In this document: piece by piece, positions 51,280-58,246 of the stretch
Position numbering within the stretch: position 1 is the stretch's first letter
Layout of the letters: each line of letters starts with the position of its first letter
The notes under the pieces: model-generated
The model's input: the letters and a program-made list of their open reading frames with translations, nothing else
Database searches by the model: none
Told to the model about the DNA's origin: nothing
Made by a program: the position numbers and the translations under genes
Assembly (NCBI GenBank): GCA_964406605.1
Contig: CAYOSF010000001.1
Location: 406,989-470,988 of the forward strand
Length of the DNA stretch: 64,000 nt
Direction: 5' to 3'
Origin: CAYOSF01 sp964406605
Lineage (GTDB): Bacteria > Chloroflexota > Dehalococcoidia > DSTF01 > RBG-16-68-14

Positions 51280-52332
51280 CTATTGCTCCAGCATGATGTA
51301 GGATTCTCGAGCCCTGGCGGCCTCGCGAATCCTGAGGACAGTACCGTCGTGAAGCTTTGGGGTGTGGGAAAGCCAGCGGAGAATCGTGTCATCAGGGACG
51401 TAGATGTGGCCCTCGCTGGCGAGCGACAGGGATGCATGCCGGACCGCATGGTCCAGCCTGACGCGGGGGGCAGTTCCAACTCTCAAGGCATTGATCGTCC
51501 GGCGGAATTGGGCGGCTAGGGTATCGTCAGTCGTTGGGTCAGAGAGCTTCGCCTCGTCGAGGAGCGGGCTTGTGCCTATGAAGCGGCCAATAGCCCACGG
51601 TCTGGATGGAACTGTACCATTTCGAATGAGGTCTGTGAACAGAAGGACTGAATCGGGCGTTAGTGCGTATCTGCCGTGACGGAAAGATCGCACATCGAGT
51701 AATCCGAGGTCGAGGAGCCAGTGCAGCCTTGGTGCGACGAGATGTTCCGCATATACGTGAGGCTTGGTCCAAGCCTCGATGCCGCTGACCCTATCGGAAA
51801 GCGAGCGAACGGCGGCCTCGTCAGTCGTGCTGCGAAGCCTAAGGCGCAGCCAGCGCACAAACGCGGCCTGGAAACCCAACTCTATTTCTTTCAGGCGCTG
51901 GCCGGGCTCACTGGCTACACATCCAGCCAGAGCGAGCAACGTGTCCGCGTCGTACGTTAGGAGTTGCTGAAGGTAATAGAGGCGTTCGGCGACGGATAGC
52001 TCAAACGATGGAGGGGCGGGCAACAGGGTCTTCAGGAGTAAGCCCTCCGCAGTCAGCTGCCATCCAGCGTAAACCCTAGTGGCCATTCGCAGTGAGCCAG
52101 CAAGGCGAACGTATCGCTCTGCGGCTCCCTGGCTTCTGATGCGGCCTTTGGAGCTGAGGTGCGTCTGGAGCGCCGCTGAGTTGTCTGCGCTCCATTCGAG
52201 GAGGGCGGTAGAGAGCCGATCCTGGCTCGTGGGCTCGAGCGCCAGTAGCGTAGTTGACGCCGACAGGTAGGCTAGACGCCTGGTCTGCGTGTTGGTGGTT
52301 ATGCCGCGGAATCGAAGGCCTAGGTCGTCCAC
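51280..52332 (-). CDS. unknown protein, first gene of the ATPase/PIN operon
   Basis: About 350 residues, starting at the GTG at 52332 with GGGGAG upstream; the frame extends to 52485 but the ATG there has no ribosome-binding site. No motif is recognised. It is mainly helical, with LLDLGLLDVRSFRHGRYALTP resembling a winged-helix segment and a C-terminal region SEGHIYVPDDTILRWLSHTP. With the tightly coupled PIN-like and ATPase genes it forms one unit. It might be the recognition or target-specificity subunit, which is an inference from its position only. Confidence 0.55.
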   Translation of the reverse strand: MDDLGLRFRGITTNTQTRRLAYLSASTTLLALEPTSQDRLSTALLEWSADNSAALQTHLSSKGRIRSQGAAERYVRLAGSLRMATRVYAGWQLTAEGLLLKTLLPAPPSFELSVAERLYYLQQLLTYDADTLLALAGCVASEPGQRLKEIELGFQAAFVRWLRLRLRSTTDEAAVRSLSDRVSGIEAWTKPHVYAEHLVAPRLHWLLDLGLLDVRSFRHGRYALTPDSVLLFTDLIRNGTVPSRPWAIGRFIGTSPLLDEAKLSDPTTDDTLAAQFRRTINALRVGTAPRVRLDHAVRHASLSLASEGHIYVPDDTILRWLSHTPKLHDGTVLRIREAARARESYIMLEQ

Positions 52333-52527
52333 ATGCGTGCTCCCCGGTGACTGTATCGCCGTGGCAGCGGTTCTGCAAGGAGTGAACGGGAGAGTTGGCA
52401 GCACCGCAGGTGCGTGGAAAGCCTTGCGTCCGCGGCCGAGATGACAGTCTTGGGTTGCGCGAGGCAGCGAAGAACCCTTGGCCATGGTGAGGAGGTGATC
52501 GCTGGCGGCAGCGCCTGGACTGCGTGC

Positions 52528-53301
52528 CTACGCGACGCAGCCGCAGCCGCCCCAGTCCTGCGAGTCGACCTCCGCGCCGCATTCGACCTTCTGCCGGAGG
52601 GCCTTCAACGTCAGCGGCTTTGTTTGGCCGCCGCGTCGATCCCTGAGAATAGCGACATCTCGGCCCAGGTAGCTGGCGAGCTCCTGCTCCATGCGCTCGT
52701 GGTAGGCGTATCTCTCCGGCATGACCTCTAGCAAGCGCTTGAAGTGCGCCTGTCCTGCCTTCACGCAGAAGCCGCCGCAGTTGTTATGAGGAAATCTCAT
52801 ATGGTAGAGGCGGGGCGGAGCGATGCCGTCCGCTTCGAGCTCAGCGAGCATCTCTTGCTTGATACGGAGCGGCCGTTCACATAAGGGCGCTTCGCATCTC
52901 CAGGGCAGCCAGTGTTCCTTAGCATTCTCGTAGCGATGGATCTCCGTCCAGTCGATACCGAGATACACGGTCGTCGCGTCCGATCGGCAATTCTCTTCGA
53001 GCCAGCGCCGGAGGAACCTGCGCTTCAGTATCTTCGAGCATGGATCGGCACGAGTGTTACCTATGAAGCGCTCGGCTCGAAATACCTGCCAGGGGTCTCG
53101 GCCTTCGGCTATCTTGACGAGCTGGCCGCCAACGTTCTTGGCGGCCTCGTCCAGGAAACGATAGAGGTCCTCATCTTCCATGAGCGTGTCGGCGAAGAGC
53201 AGCACGAGATGCCTCGTCCCGTGCTTCTTCGCGACACGTTTGGCTGCCGCCCACGAGCCGACGCCTCCACTGAACATGACGACATGGTACTTGTTGGCCA
53301 C
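52528..53301 (-). CDS. PP-loop ATP pyrophosphatase, PAPS reductase/DndC-like
   Basis: A 257-residue adenine nucleotide alpha-hydrolase. The PP-loop is SGGVGSW (11-17). It has several cysteine clusters: Cys88, Cys136/141, Cys175/179 in NNCGGFC, and the C-terminal CGC (253, 255). That is consistent with a Fe-S cluster or sulfur transfer as in PAPS reductases and the DNA-phosphorothioation protein DndC. No other dnd gene is in the window, so DNA sulfur modification is unproven; tRNA thiolation or sulfate metabolism are alternatives. A GTG start follows GGAGGTCAAA. It lies 195 bp upstream of the three-gene operon and may be a separate or leading transcript. Confidence 0.75.
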   Translation of the reverse strand: MANKYHVVMFSGGVGSWAAAKRVAKKHGTRHLVLLFADTLMEDEDLYRFLDEAAKNVGGQLVKIAEGRDPWQVFRAERFIGNTRADPCSKILKRRFLRRWLEENCRSDATTVYLGIDWTEIHRYENAKEHWLPWRCEAPLCERPLRIKQEMLAELEADGIAPPRLYHMRFPHNNCGGFCVKAGQAHFKRLLEVMPERYAYHERMEQELASYLGRDVAILRDRRGGQTKPLTLKALRQKVECGAEVDSQDWGGCGCVA

Positions 53302-53738
53302 TTTGACCTCCGAACGAGACCAGCTTAGAAGCCGGCATAAGGATATGCACTAGGTGATCCCCCTATCTTTTGCGACGTCGAATCCGCACAGAGGCACCCA
53401 AGCCCATAGTGCCTCGGTAGTCCTTTCTCAGATGTCAGCCCTTATGTGGAAGCTGTAATCCGGGCCAGCAGGTCGGTCTCGAACCTGACTCTGGTCTGAA
53501 CCTGGACCGGAGGCGACTCCAGCCCATAGTCGTTCTCGGACCTTTCCCGTCTGGGCACTCCCCAAAGTCAAGCCCATACTCGGAACACACGCAAACCTCC
53601 CGGCCGCCGTTATAGGGCGCGCACGGGCCGCCGCCCCGAGGCTATTTCGGATCGCGCCACGACTATGGGCCGTCTTGTTGATTGGGGTGGAGGTTCGGTC
53701 TATAGTTTGGTCTAGCCCTACTATGGGGCAGGAGGCCG
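53302..53738. promoter_or_regulatory. 437-bp regulatory region with repeated AGCCCATAGT/ACTATGGGC sites
   Basis: No gene is seen. AGCCCATAGT occurs at 53401-53410 and 53521-53530, exactly 120 bp apart and extending into similar CTCGG...CCTTTC sequence; AGCCCATACT is at 53571-53580. Inverse copies lie at 53661-53670 (GACTATGGGC) and 53720-53729 (ACTATGGGGC). The region should carry divergent promoters for the PP-loop gene (minus) and the HTH gene (plus). Confidence 0.65.
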
Positions 53739-53945
53739 TTGGACCAGGAGGAGCTGATTTCGCTCTCCGAGGCGGCGGCCATCAGCAAGCTCCACCCAGA
53801 TCATCTACGCAAGCTTGCGCAGAAGGGATATCTCCGGGCAAGGAAGATCGGGCGGAACTGGGTAACGAGCAGAGAGGCCGTCGCCGCGTACTTGGGGGAT
53901 TCAGTGAGGCGGAGCCGGGACCCCTACAAGAATAGGAGACGTTGA
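53739..53945 (+). CDS. MerR/excisionase-type helix-turn-helix protein
   Basis: A 68-residue protein starting at TTG with GGAGG upstream. The MerR-like HTH SLSEAAAISKLHPDHLRKLAQKGYLRARKIGRNW is the DNA-binding helix plus wing of excisionase/BldC-type proteins, followed by a basic tail. It could be a recombination directionality factor or a transcription factor of the element. It lies amid copies of the CCCATAG motif and just before a palindrome-bearing promoter; its stop codon overlaps that promoter's -35. Confidence 0.8.
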   Translation: MDQEELISLSEAAAISKLHPDHLRKLAQKGYLRARKIGRNWVTSREAVAAYLGDSVRRSRDPYKNRRR

Positions 53946-53970
53946 CAGTGCACCCGATATCGGGTACGGT
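53942..53970 (+). promoter_or_regulatory. promoter with a perfect 14-bp palindrome in the spacer
   Basis: -35 TTGACA (53942-53947), 17-bp spacer, -10 TACGGT (53965-53970). The palindrome ACCCGATATCGGGT (53952-53965) fills most of the spacer and touches the -10, the classic layout for a repressor operator. The adjacent HTH protein (53739) is a candidate ligand. Confidence 0.65.
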
Positions 53971-53976
53971 GTGACC

Positions 53977-54076
53977 GAGATGCCGCGCCGTAGCGCTAGA
54001 AAGGGGTGCTGAGATGGGCGGCGGTGGCAACGGAGGCTAGCCGCGAGTGCCGGGCCGGAAGGCCCGGTTCTCATTT
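53977..54076 (+). ncRNA. candidate ~100-nt transcript (sRNA or mini-peptide leader)
   Basis: A short unit between the operator-containing promoter (53942) and an intrinsic terminator (54050-54076). It could encode two mini-peptides: MPRRSARKGC (53980-54012) and MGGGGNGG (54014-54040, with AAAGGGG upstream), or it may be a small RNA. It does not extend into a larger gene on this strand. Neither possibility is proved by sequence alone. Confidence 0.5.
54050..54076 (+). terminator. intrinsic terminator of the short unit
   Basis: CCGGGCC (54050-54056), loop GGAA, GGCCCGG (54061-54067), followed by TTCTCATTT. It has a strong 7-bp GC stem with a tetraloop. It also lies just beyond the stop of the convergent gene ending at 54071. 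Confidence 0.75.
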
Positions 54077-54625
54077 CCAGGCCCAGGTGAGCTTGTAGGG
54101 AGTGTAGAGGGCGGGGCGCCTCAGGCGCAGGGAGAGTCGCCGGTCGTGAACCTTAGCGTCCATGTCGCCTCGGGGTGGAGCGACAATGTCGGGAGCGCGG
54201 AAGTGTCGGCCGTGCGGCGAGACGACATCTATCGCGAGATACTCGGTGGGGGCGTGCATGGCGGAGTCCCAGTAGGCCAGGTCGTCGGTGAAGGCGCCGA
54301 CGATTCGGCGCTGCGTCGTTATCTCGAACGTGTCGCCCTTCCGGAAGGGCCGCGGTAGGGCTAGGGGCACGACGTATCCGTTGCGGGTCGGGATCGCGTC
54401 GAGGATGCGCATGCCGGGAGTGGTGTAGCCGGCGAATAGGACGCCGTCGCCCCAGACGCGGTCGAAGAAGGTTCCGACTCCATCCTCTAGGAATCGGATG
54501 CGCTGCCGACGCGTGAAGCGCGCCAGGCGGCCTTCCCGGTCGAGAATGTCGAGGCGTCCGCCATAGCTGAGTGTTTCGTATTGGAAGGAGTCGCGGGGCG
54601 GCTGGGCGTTGTCATAGGTTGGCAT
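54071..54625 (-). CDS. hypothetical beta-rich protein
   Basis: A 184-residue protein (MPTYDNAQPPRDSF...) starting at the ATG at 54625. It has alternating hydrophobic and charged strands (YETLSYGGRLDILDREGR, GYVVPLALPRPFRKGDTFEI) and no recognised motif or signal peptide. It may be an OB-fold-like or phage-morphogenesis-type protein; I cannot assign it. A CTATAGTTGG stretch precedes the start, without a clear Shine-Dalgarno. It is convergent with the short sRNA-like unit. Confidence 0.5.
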   Translation of the reverse strand: MPTYDNAQPPRDSFQYETLSYGGRLDILDREGRLARFTRRQRIRFLEDGVGTFFDRVWGDGVLFAGYTTPGMRILDAIPTRNGYVVPLALPRPFRKGDTFEITTQRRIVGAFTDDLAYWDSAMHAPTEYLAIDVVSPHGRHFRAPDIVAPPRGDMDAKVHDRRLSLRLRRPALYTPYKLTWAWK

Positions 54626-54876
54626 AGACGCCAACTATAGAACGTGAGCCGAGAGCTGACAAGAGGGCGTTGCGGACTATGGGATGGCGTGTGGAAGCGC
54701 CCGGGGGTTGGGGGGCGTGAGTCGAGGGGTGCGGGATTTGTTGGGCTGATGTTATGGGTGGGCGAGGGTTTGACGAGATGGCGGTGTCGATCCTATCATA
54801 GCCAAGCGGCATTGCGGGGCGAAGGCGCTACGAAGGGCGGTTTGAAACGCCAGGCGTCTATCGGTTGTACAGGCAA

Positions 54877-55986
54877 ATGGATGAGAAAGAGGCTGTAGAA
54901 CAGTTCGTAGCGAGGTTGCCACTTTGGCAGGAGTTCGTGGAACGCATACGGTCGGTGCTGGAAGACGTAGCGCGAAACGACAGTCGCATTGCCTCGGTGG
55001 CGTATCGTATCAAGTCGGTGGAGGCTATCTTTCGGACGCTGAACGCCGCGAAAATCGCGGACCTCGCGGAGGTGTCAGATATCGTGGGCGTACGCATCCT
55101 AGTGTACAAACATGATGACATCCGTCCGGTGGCGAGACTTCTCAGGCGGACGCTCGGGATGCGGGTCTCGGACGAGCATTCCTGGAGGGACGAGCCACGC
55201 TATCGAAGTGTCCACATGGTTTTCGAGGTTGGCGAGGATCGAGAACATCTAGTCGAGTGGCGGCCTTTTGTGGGTCTGCAGGCCGAAATACGCCTTCAAA
55301 CGCTCCTAGCCTCGGCGTGGGACCAGGTCCGGCATTTCCTGTACAAGATGGATCAGGGAGCCGATGGGAGACCTGGGGACAGGTCGCAGCTGACTGATCT
55401 GCTGAACGCCCCGCCATATGCAAAGCTGCAAGCTGGGGCGGATGTCGCGCTTCGGCTGGAGGCCGTTGTGGATCAGTTTGAGGAGCTTCTGGAGCGGCCT
55501 GGAGTACATGAGAAGCGTGACATTCATTCATTCATCGAGATGCACGAGTTCATACTTCATCCGAACCCCGAGGACATGTGGTCGGAGGTGCCAATCGGCA
55601 TTGGCACCGAGTGGCGTGTGGATTTCTTGATTCTTGAACCGGAGGGAAGCTACATGTTGGTGGAGATTGAGAACCCGCGTCACCGCCTGTTCACGAAGGG
55701 CGGCAATTTCACCGCGATTGTGGGCCACGCGCAGGTTCAGATCGAAGACTGGCAAGAATGGATAGAGGACAATCTCCCATCGATGCAGAAGAAGTTCGTC
55801 GGTATTTCCTCGCCTCGGGGACTATTAGTGATCGGTCGGTCCAAGGGTCTGAGCCATGGCGAGGTGCGGAGACTGGCTCGGAGAAACGTGAATCTGAGGG
55901 GTCGCGTGGCGATACGGACATATGACGACCTGATCGCGAGCGCTAGGGCCTATGCCGCGTCGATCAGAAGGCACCTGACTGCTTGA
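54877..55986 (+). CDS. RelA/SpoT-like alarmone synthetase domain fused to a Shedu (DUF4263) nuclease domain
   Basis: A 369-residue single protein (ATG at 54877; a TTG 12 bp upstream also reads in frame). Residues ~20-170 are a RelA/SpoT-type nucleotidyltransferase core: YRIKS (Arg44, Lys46, Ser47), DIVGVRI (catalytic-type Asp68), RYRSVH (Tyr109, His113), and AEIRLQT (Glu137), so the pppGpp-synthesis residues are all present. Residues ~215-365 match the DUF4263/Shedu nuclease: RVDFLIL (Asp249), YMLVEIENP (Glu263), RLFTKGG, HAQVQIEDWQEWI, and GLLVIGRSK. Shedu is a known anti-phage effector nuclease whose N-terminal part is variable. I know of no described member with a synthetase at the N terminus. 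It stands alone, so it may be self-contained immunity. Confidence 0.78.
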   Translation: MDEKEAVEQFVARLPLWQEFVERIRSVLEDVARNDSRIASVAYRIKSVEAIFRTLNAAKIADLAEVSDIVGVRILVYKHDDIRPVARLLRRTLGMRVSDEHSWRDEPRYRSVHMVFEVGEDREHLVEWRPFVGLQAEIRLQTLLASAWDQVRHFLYKMDQGADGRPGDRSQLTDLLNAPPYAKLQAGADVALRLEAVVDQFEELLERPGVHEKRDIHSFIEMHEFILHPNPEDMWSEVPIGIGTEWRVDFLILEPEGSYMLVEIENPRHRLFTKGGNFTAIVGHAQVQIEDWQEWIEDNLPSMQKKFVGISSPRGLLVIGRSKGLSHGEVRRLARRNVNLRGRVAIRTYDDLIASARAYAASIRRHLTA

Positions 55987-56079
55987 TGGCTCGGCGCCTT
56001 CGCGATACCGCGAATGCGGCAGTGTGGGTCATGTGCGGTCACTGAAGCGTGGTCGTTCGCGGTCGCGGAACAGGGCCAC

Positions 56080-57507
56080 CTAAGCGTCATAAAGGACGCC
56101 TTCGCGCTGACCGTCCCGGCTGAGGACGGCGGCGAAGCGCTGACGGACGATGTCTTCGACCTCTTGGCGCCGCGCGGCGAGCCGACGTGAGCGTTCTTGG
56201 ATGGCGGCGGCGGTCTGGGCGTCTTGGGCCAGCTCGCAGGGCTCCGCTGCGACGAAATACTCGGCGAGGTCTGTTCCCTCGATGAGCTTGCAGTAGGCTC
56301 GATAGTTGGGAACGTTGGCGAGGTAGTTGGCTGTTTCGTTGCTCACGTCGCTGTAGCTGCGGGTGCTGCCCTTCACGAGGGATCGGTCGCCGCCGGTCCT
56401 GTAGACGCCTTCTCTGCCGGTTCGGTACGGGATGGACTTGAGGACGGGCTCGGCTTCCGGTGGCGAGTTGTCGAACTGCATTGCCATGTCGCGCGCGTCC
56501 CTCCCGGTGAGGCGGAAGAGGGCGAAGTTGCCGACGTTGAGTGTCGATCCCCTGTTGAGCTGGTCGAGCTGGTCCCGGTACTGGTGAGCGACAACGGTGT
56601 CGATGGCAAACTTGCGTCCTTCGCTCTGAAGGGTCGGGAAGGACTCGGTGGCGAACGAGTGGTACTCGTCGACGATCAGGTGGAAGGGTCGCCGGTCCTC
56701 CACGGGCATCTCGGCCCGTGAGAGGGCGGCGATGAGGATCTTGCCAACGAGAACCGAGCCGAGGAGTGCGCTATTATCCTCGCCTAGCTGTCCCTTGGAC
56801 AGATTGACGAGGAGGACCTTGCCGTCGTCCATGAGCTGGCGGAAGTCGAAGGAGCTCTTCGGCTGGGCGACGATGTTGCGAATGACCGGGTTGGTGAGGA
56901 ACCGACCGATCTTGTTAAGGGTGGAGCTGACCCACTCACCTTGTGTGCGTCGATTCTCCGGGAAGGCCTGCGCCCAGTAGTGCCGGAGCACAGGGTCGGT
57001 GGTACGAGAGACGTAGCGCTTGCGAGCGTCGTCGTCGGTGAGGAGTGGCAGCATGTCGAGCAGGGTGCAGTCTGGGGTAGCGATGAGCGTGAGGACGGCG
57101 TGGCGAATGAGGTCCTCCATGCGCGGGCCCCAGAAGTCGGCAAAGAGCTTCTTGAAGGTGAGGACGACCTCGGAGCAGACGCGATCGACCAGCTTGGGGT
57201 CATCGCGGTTGGGGCACTCGAAGAGGTTGAGGCCGAATGGGTGGTCGATGTCCGCCGGGTCGAAGAGAATGACATCGTCGAGCCGCTCTGGGGGAATGCG
57301 GGTGAGTACGTCGTGAACGAGGTCGCCGTGGGGATCGAGGAGGCATAGTCCATCGCCGGCGGCGATGTCCTGGAGGGCGATGTTCAGCAGGAGCGTGGTC
57401 TTGCCGGTGCCGTTGATGCCCAGGACGTATGTGCCCTGGCGTCTACCGGCGCTCGAAAGCTCGACGGGCTGGTTGCACCTTGCCTCCATCCCCAGTTGCA
57501 CCGTCAT
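56080..57507 (-). CDS. conjugal coupling-protein-like ATPase (VirD4/TraG/HerA type)
   Basis: A 475-residue P-loop ATPase with Walker A GINGTGKTT (30-38) and Walker B FHLIVDEYHSF (near 285-295), plus the LLDPHGDL segment after strand 2 and a C-terminal region typical of TraG/VirD4-like and HerA-type hexameric motors. It is shorter than full VirD4 and lacks the N-terminal membrane helices, which may be supplied by the preceding membrane protein. It begins at an ATG after GGAGGAGGTGA and overlaps the membrane protein gene by 65 bp. It would pump DNA in conjugative transfer. Confidence 0.78.
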   Translation of the reverse strand: MTVQLGMEARCNQPVELSSAGRRQGTYVLGINGTGKTTLLLNIALQDIAAGDGLCLLDPHGDLVHDVLTRIPPERLDDVILFDPADIDHPFGLNLFECPNRDDPKLVDRVCSEVVLTFKKLFADFWGPRMEDLIRHAVLTLIATPDCTLLDMLPLLTDDDARKRYVSRTTDPVLRHYWAQAFPENRRTQGEWVSSTLNKIGRFLTNPVIRNIVAQPKSSFDFRQLMDDGKVLLVNLSKGQLGEDNSALLGSVLVGKILIAALSRAEMPVEDRRPFHLIVDEYHSFATESFPTLQSEGRKFAIDTVVAHQYRDQLDQLNRGSTLNVGNFALFRLTGRDARDMAMQFDNSPPEAEPVLKSIPYRTGREGVYRTGGDRSLVKGSTRSYSDVSNETANYLANVPNYRAYCKLIEGTDLAEYFVAAEPCELAQDAQTAAAIQERSRRLAARRQEVEDIVRQRFAAVLSRDGQREGVLYDA

Positions 57508-58246
57508 CGCTGATCACCTCCTCCTGGGCTGGCGCCCGCTTGAGGCTCTTCCAGGGGCCGAATGGCCTAGCTCCTGTGTCAGCCTCCGCCTGGGCGCAGA
57601 TGAGGTAGTTGCGCCAGTTTCGGATTTCGTCGTTGCCATGATAGAAGCTGGTCAATTCCACGGTGTGCTTCCTGCCGCCCGGGCCGTGGTAGTCGACGTT
57701 GAGTGTGACACGCTCTCCCGCGAGGAACCGGCCAGGGCGCTCAGTGAGGGTCGCGAGTAGCGTGCTCGTGAGGGACTGGTCGGCGTCGGACTCCGGTTTC
57801 GTCTTCTCAATGTCCAGCAAGGGGATATCGAAGGAGTCGTCCTCTTCGTTTGGGCCGGGAAAGGTGATGGTCATCGTCGGGTTCTCGCGGTCACCCTCAA
57901 GGGTCAGGTAGGCGAACCTGCCATGGGGTAGCTCAGGGTGGCCCCCGACGTACTCAGCACGTGTCGCTAGGACCACGTCGTCGTGGCTCATGAGGTTGTT
58001 GAGGTCACCATTGGTGTGTTGGCGCTCGACGATGGCGTCGACGATCCAGAACAACCAGGGCACCCAGCCGAAGAGGAACAGGGGATCTTGGCTTCGTGAC
58101 ATAAGGCTCACGAATCCCCAGAACGCCCACCAGGGCAGACCGATGAACAATGTATGGAAGAAGCGGTCGGCGAACGATGCCCCGAGCCAGGTCCGTGCCC
58201 ATCCTATGGCCAGTTCATGTCGCGTCGAGGTGAACCACCAGACCAT
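57443..58246 (-). CDS. membrane protein, transfer-associated
   Basis: A 267-residue protein with two or three N-terminal membrane helices (residues ~28-75, FFHTLFIGLPWWAFWGFVSL and LFGWVPWLFWIVDAIV) followed by a ~170-residue soluble domain rich in beta strands (TMTITFPGPNEED, VTLNVDYHGPGG). No family is recognised. Its ATG has AGGAGGTG upstream. It overlaps the Replic_Relax gene by 43 bp and the coupling ATPase by 65 bp. It may anchor the coupling ATPase, which has no membrane segments. Confidence 0.62.
   Translation of the reverse strand: MVWWFTSTRHELAIGWARTWLGASFADRFFHTLFIGLPWWAFWGFVSLMSRSQDPLFLFGWVPWLFWIVDAIVERQHTNGDLNNLMSHDDVVLATRAEYVGGHPELPHGRFAYLTLEGDRENPTMTITFPGPNEEDDSFDIPLLDIEKTKPESDADQSLTSTLLATLTERPGRFLAGERVTLNVDYHGPGGRKHTVELTSFYHGNDEIRNWRNYLICAQAEADTGARPFGPWKSLKRAPAQEEVISDDGATGDGGKVQPARRAFERR

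Noticed and set aside
52333..52485. 51-codon N-terminal extension of the first gene of the PIN/ATPase operon
   Set aside because: The ATG at 52485 is preceded by a pyrimidine-rich anti-Shine-Dalgarno-like stretch, whereas the GTG at 52332 has GGGGAG in place.
53401..53580. CRISPR-like array
   Set aside because: The repeated AGCCCATA(G/C)T elements are only ~10 bp (up to ~28 imperfectly), spacing is irregular (120 and 50 bp), and no cas gene is nearby.
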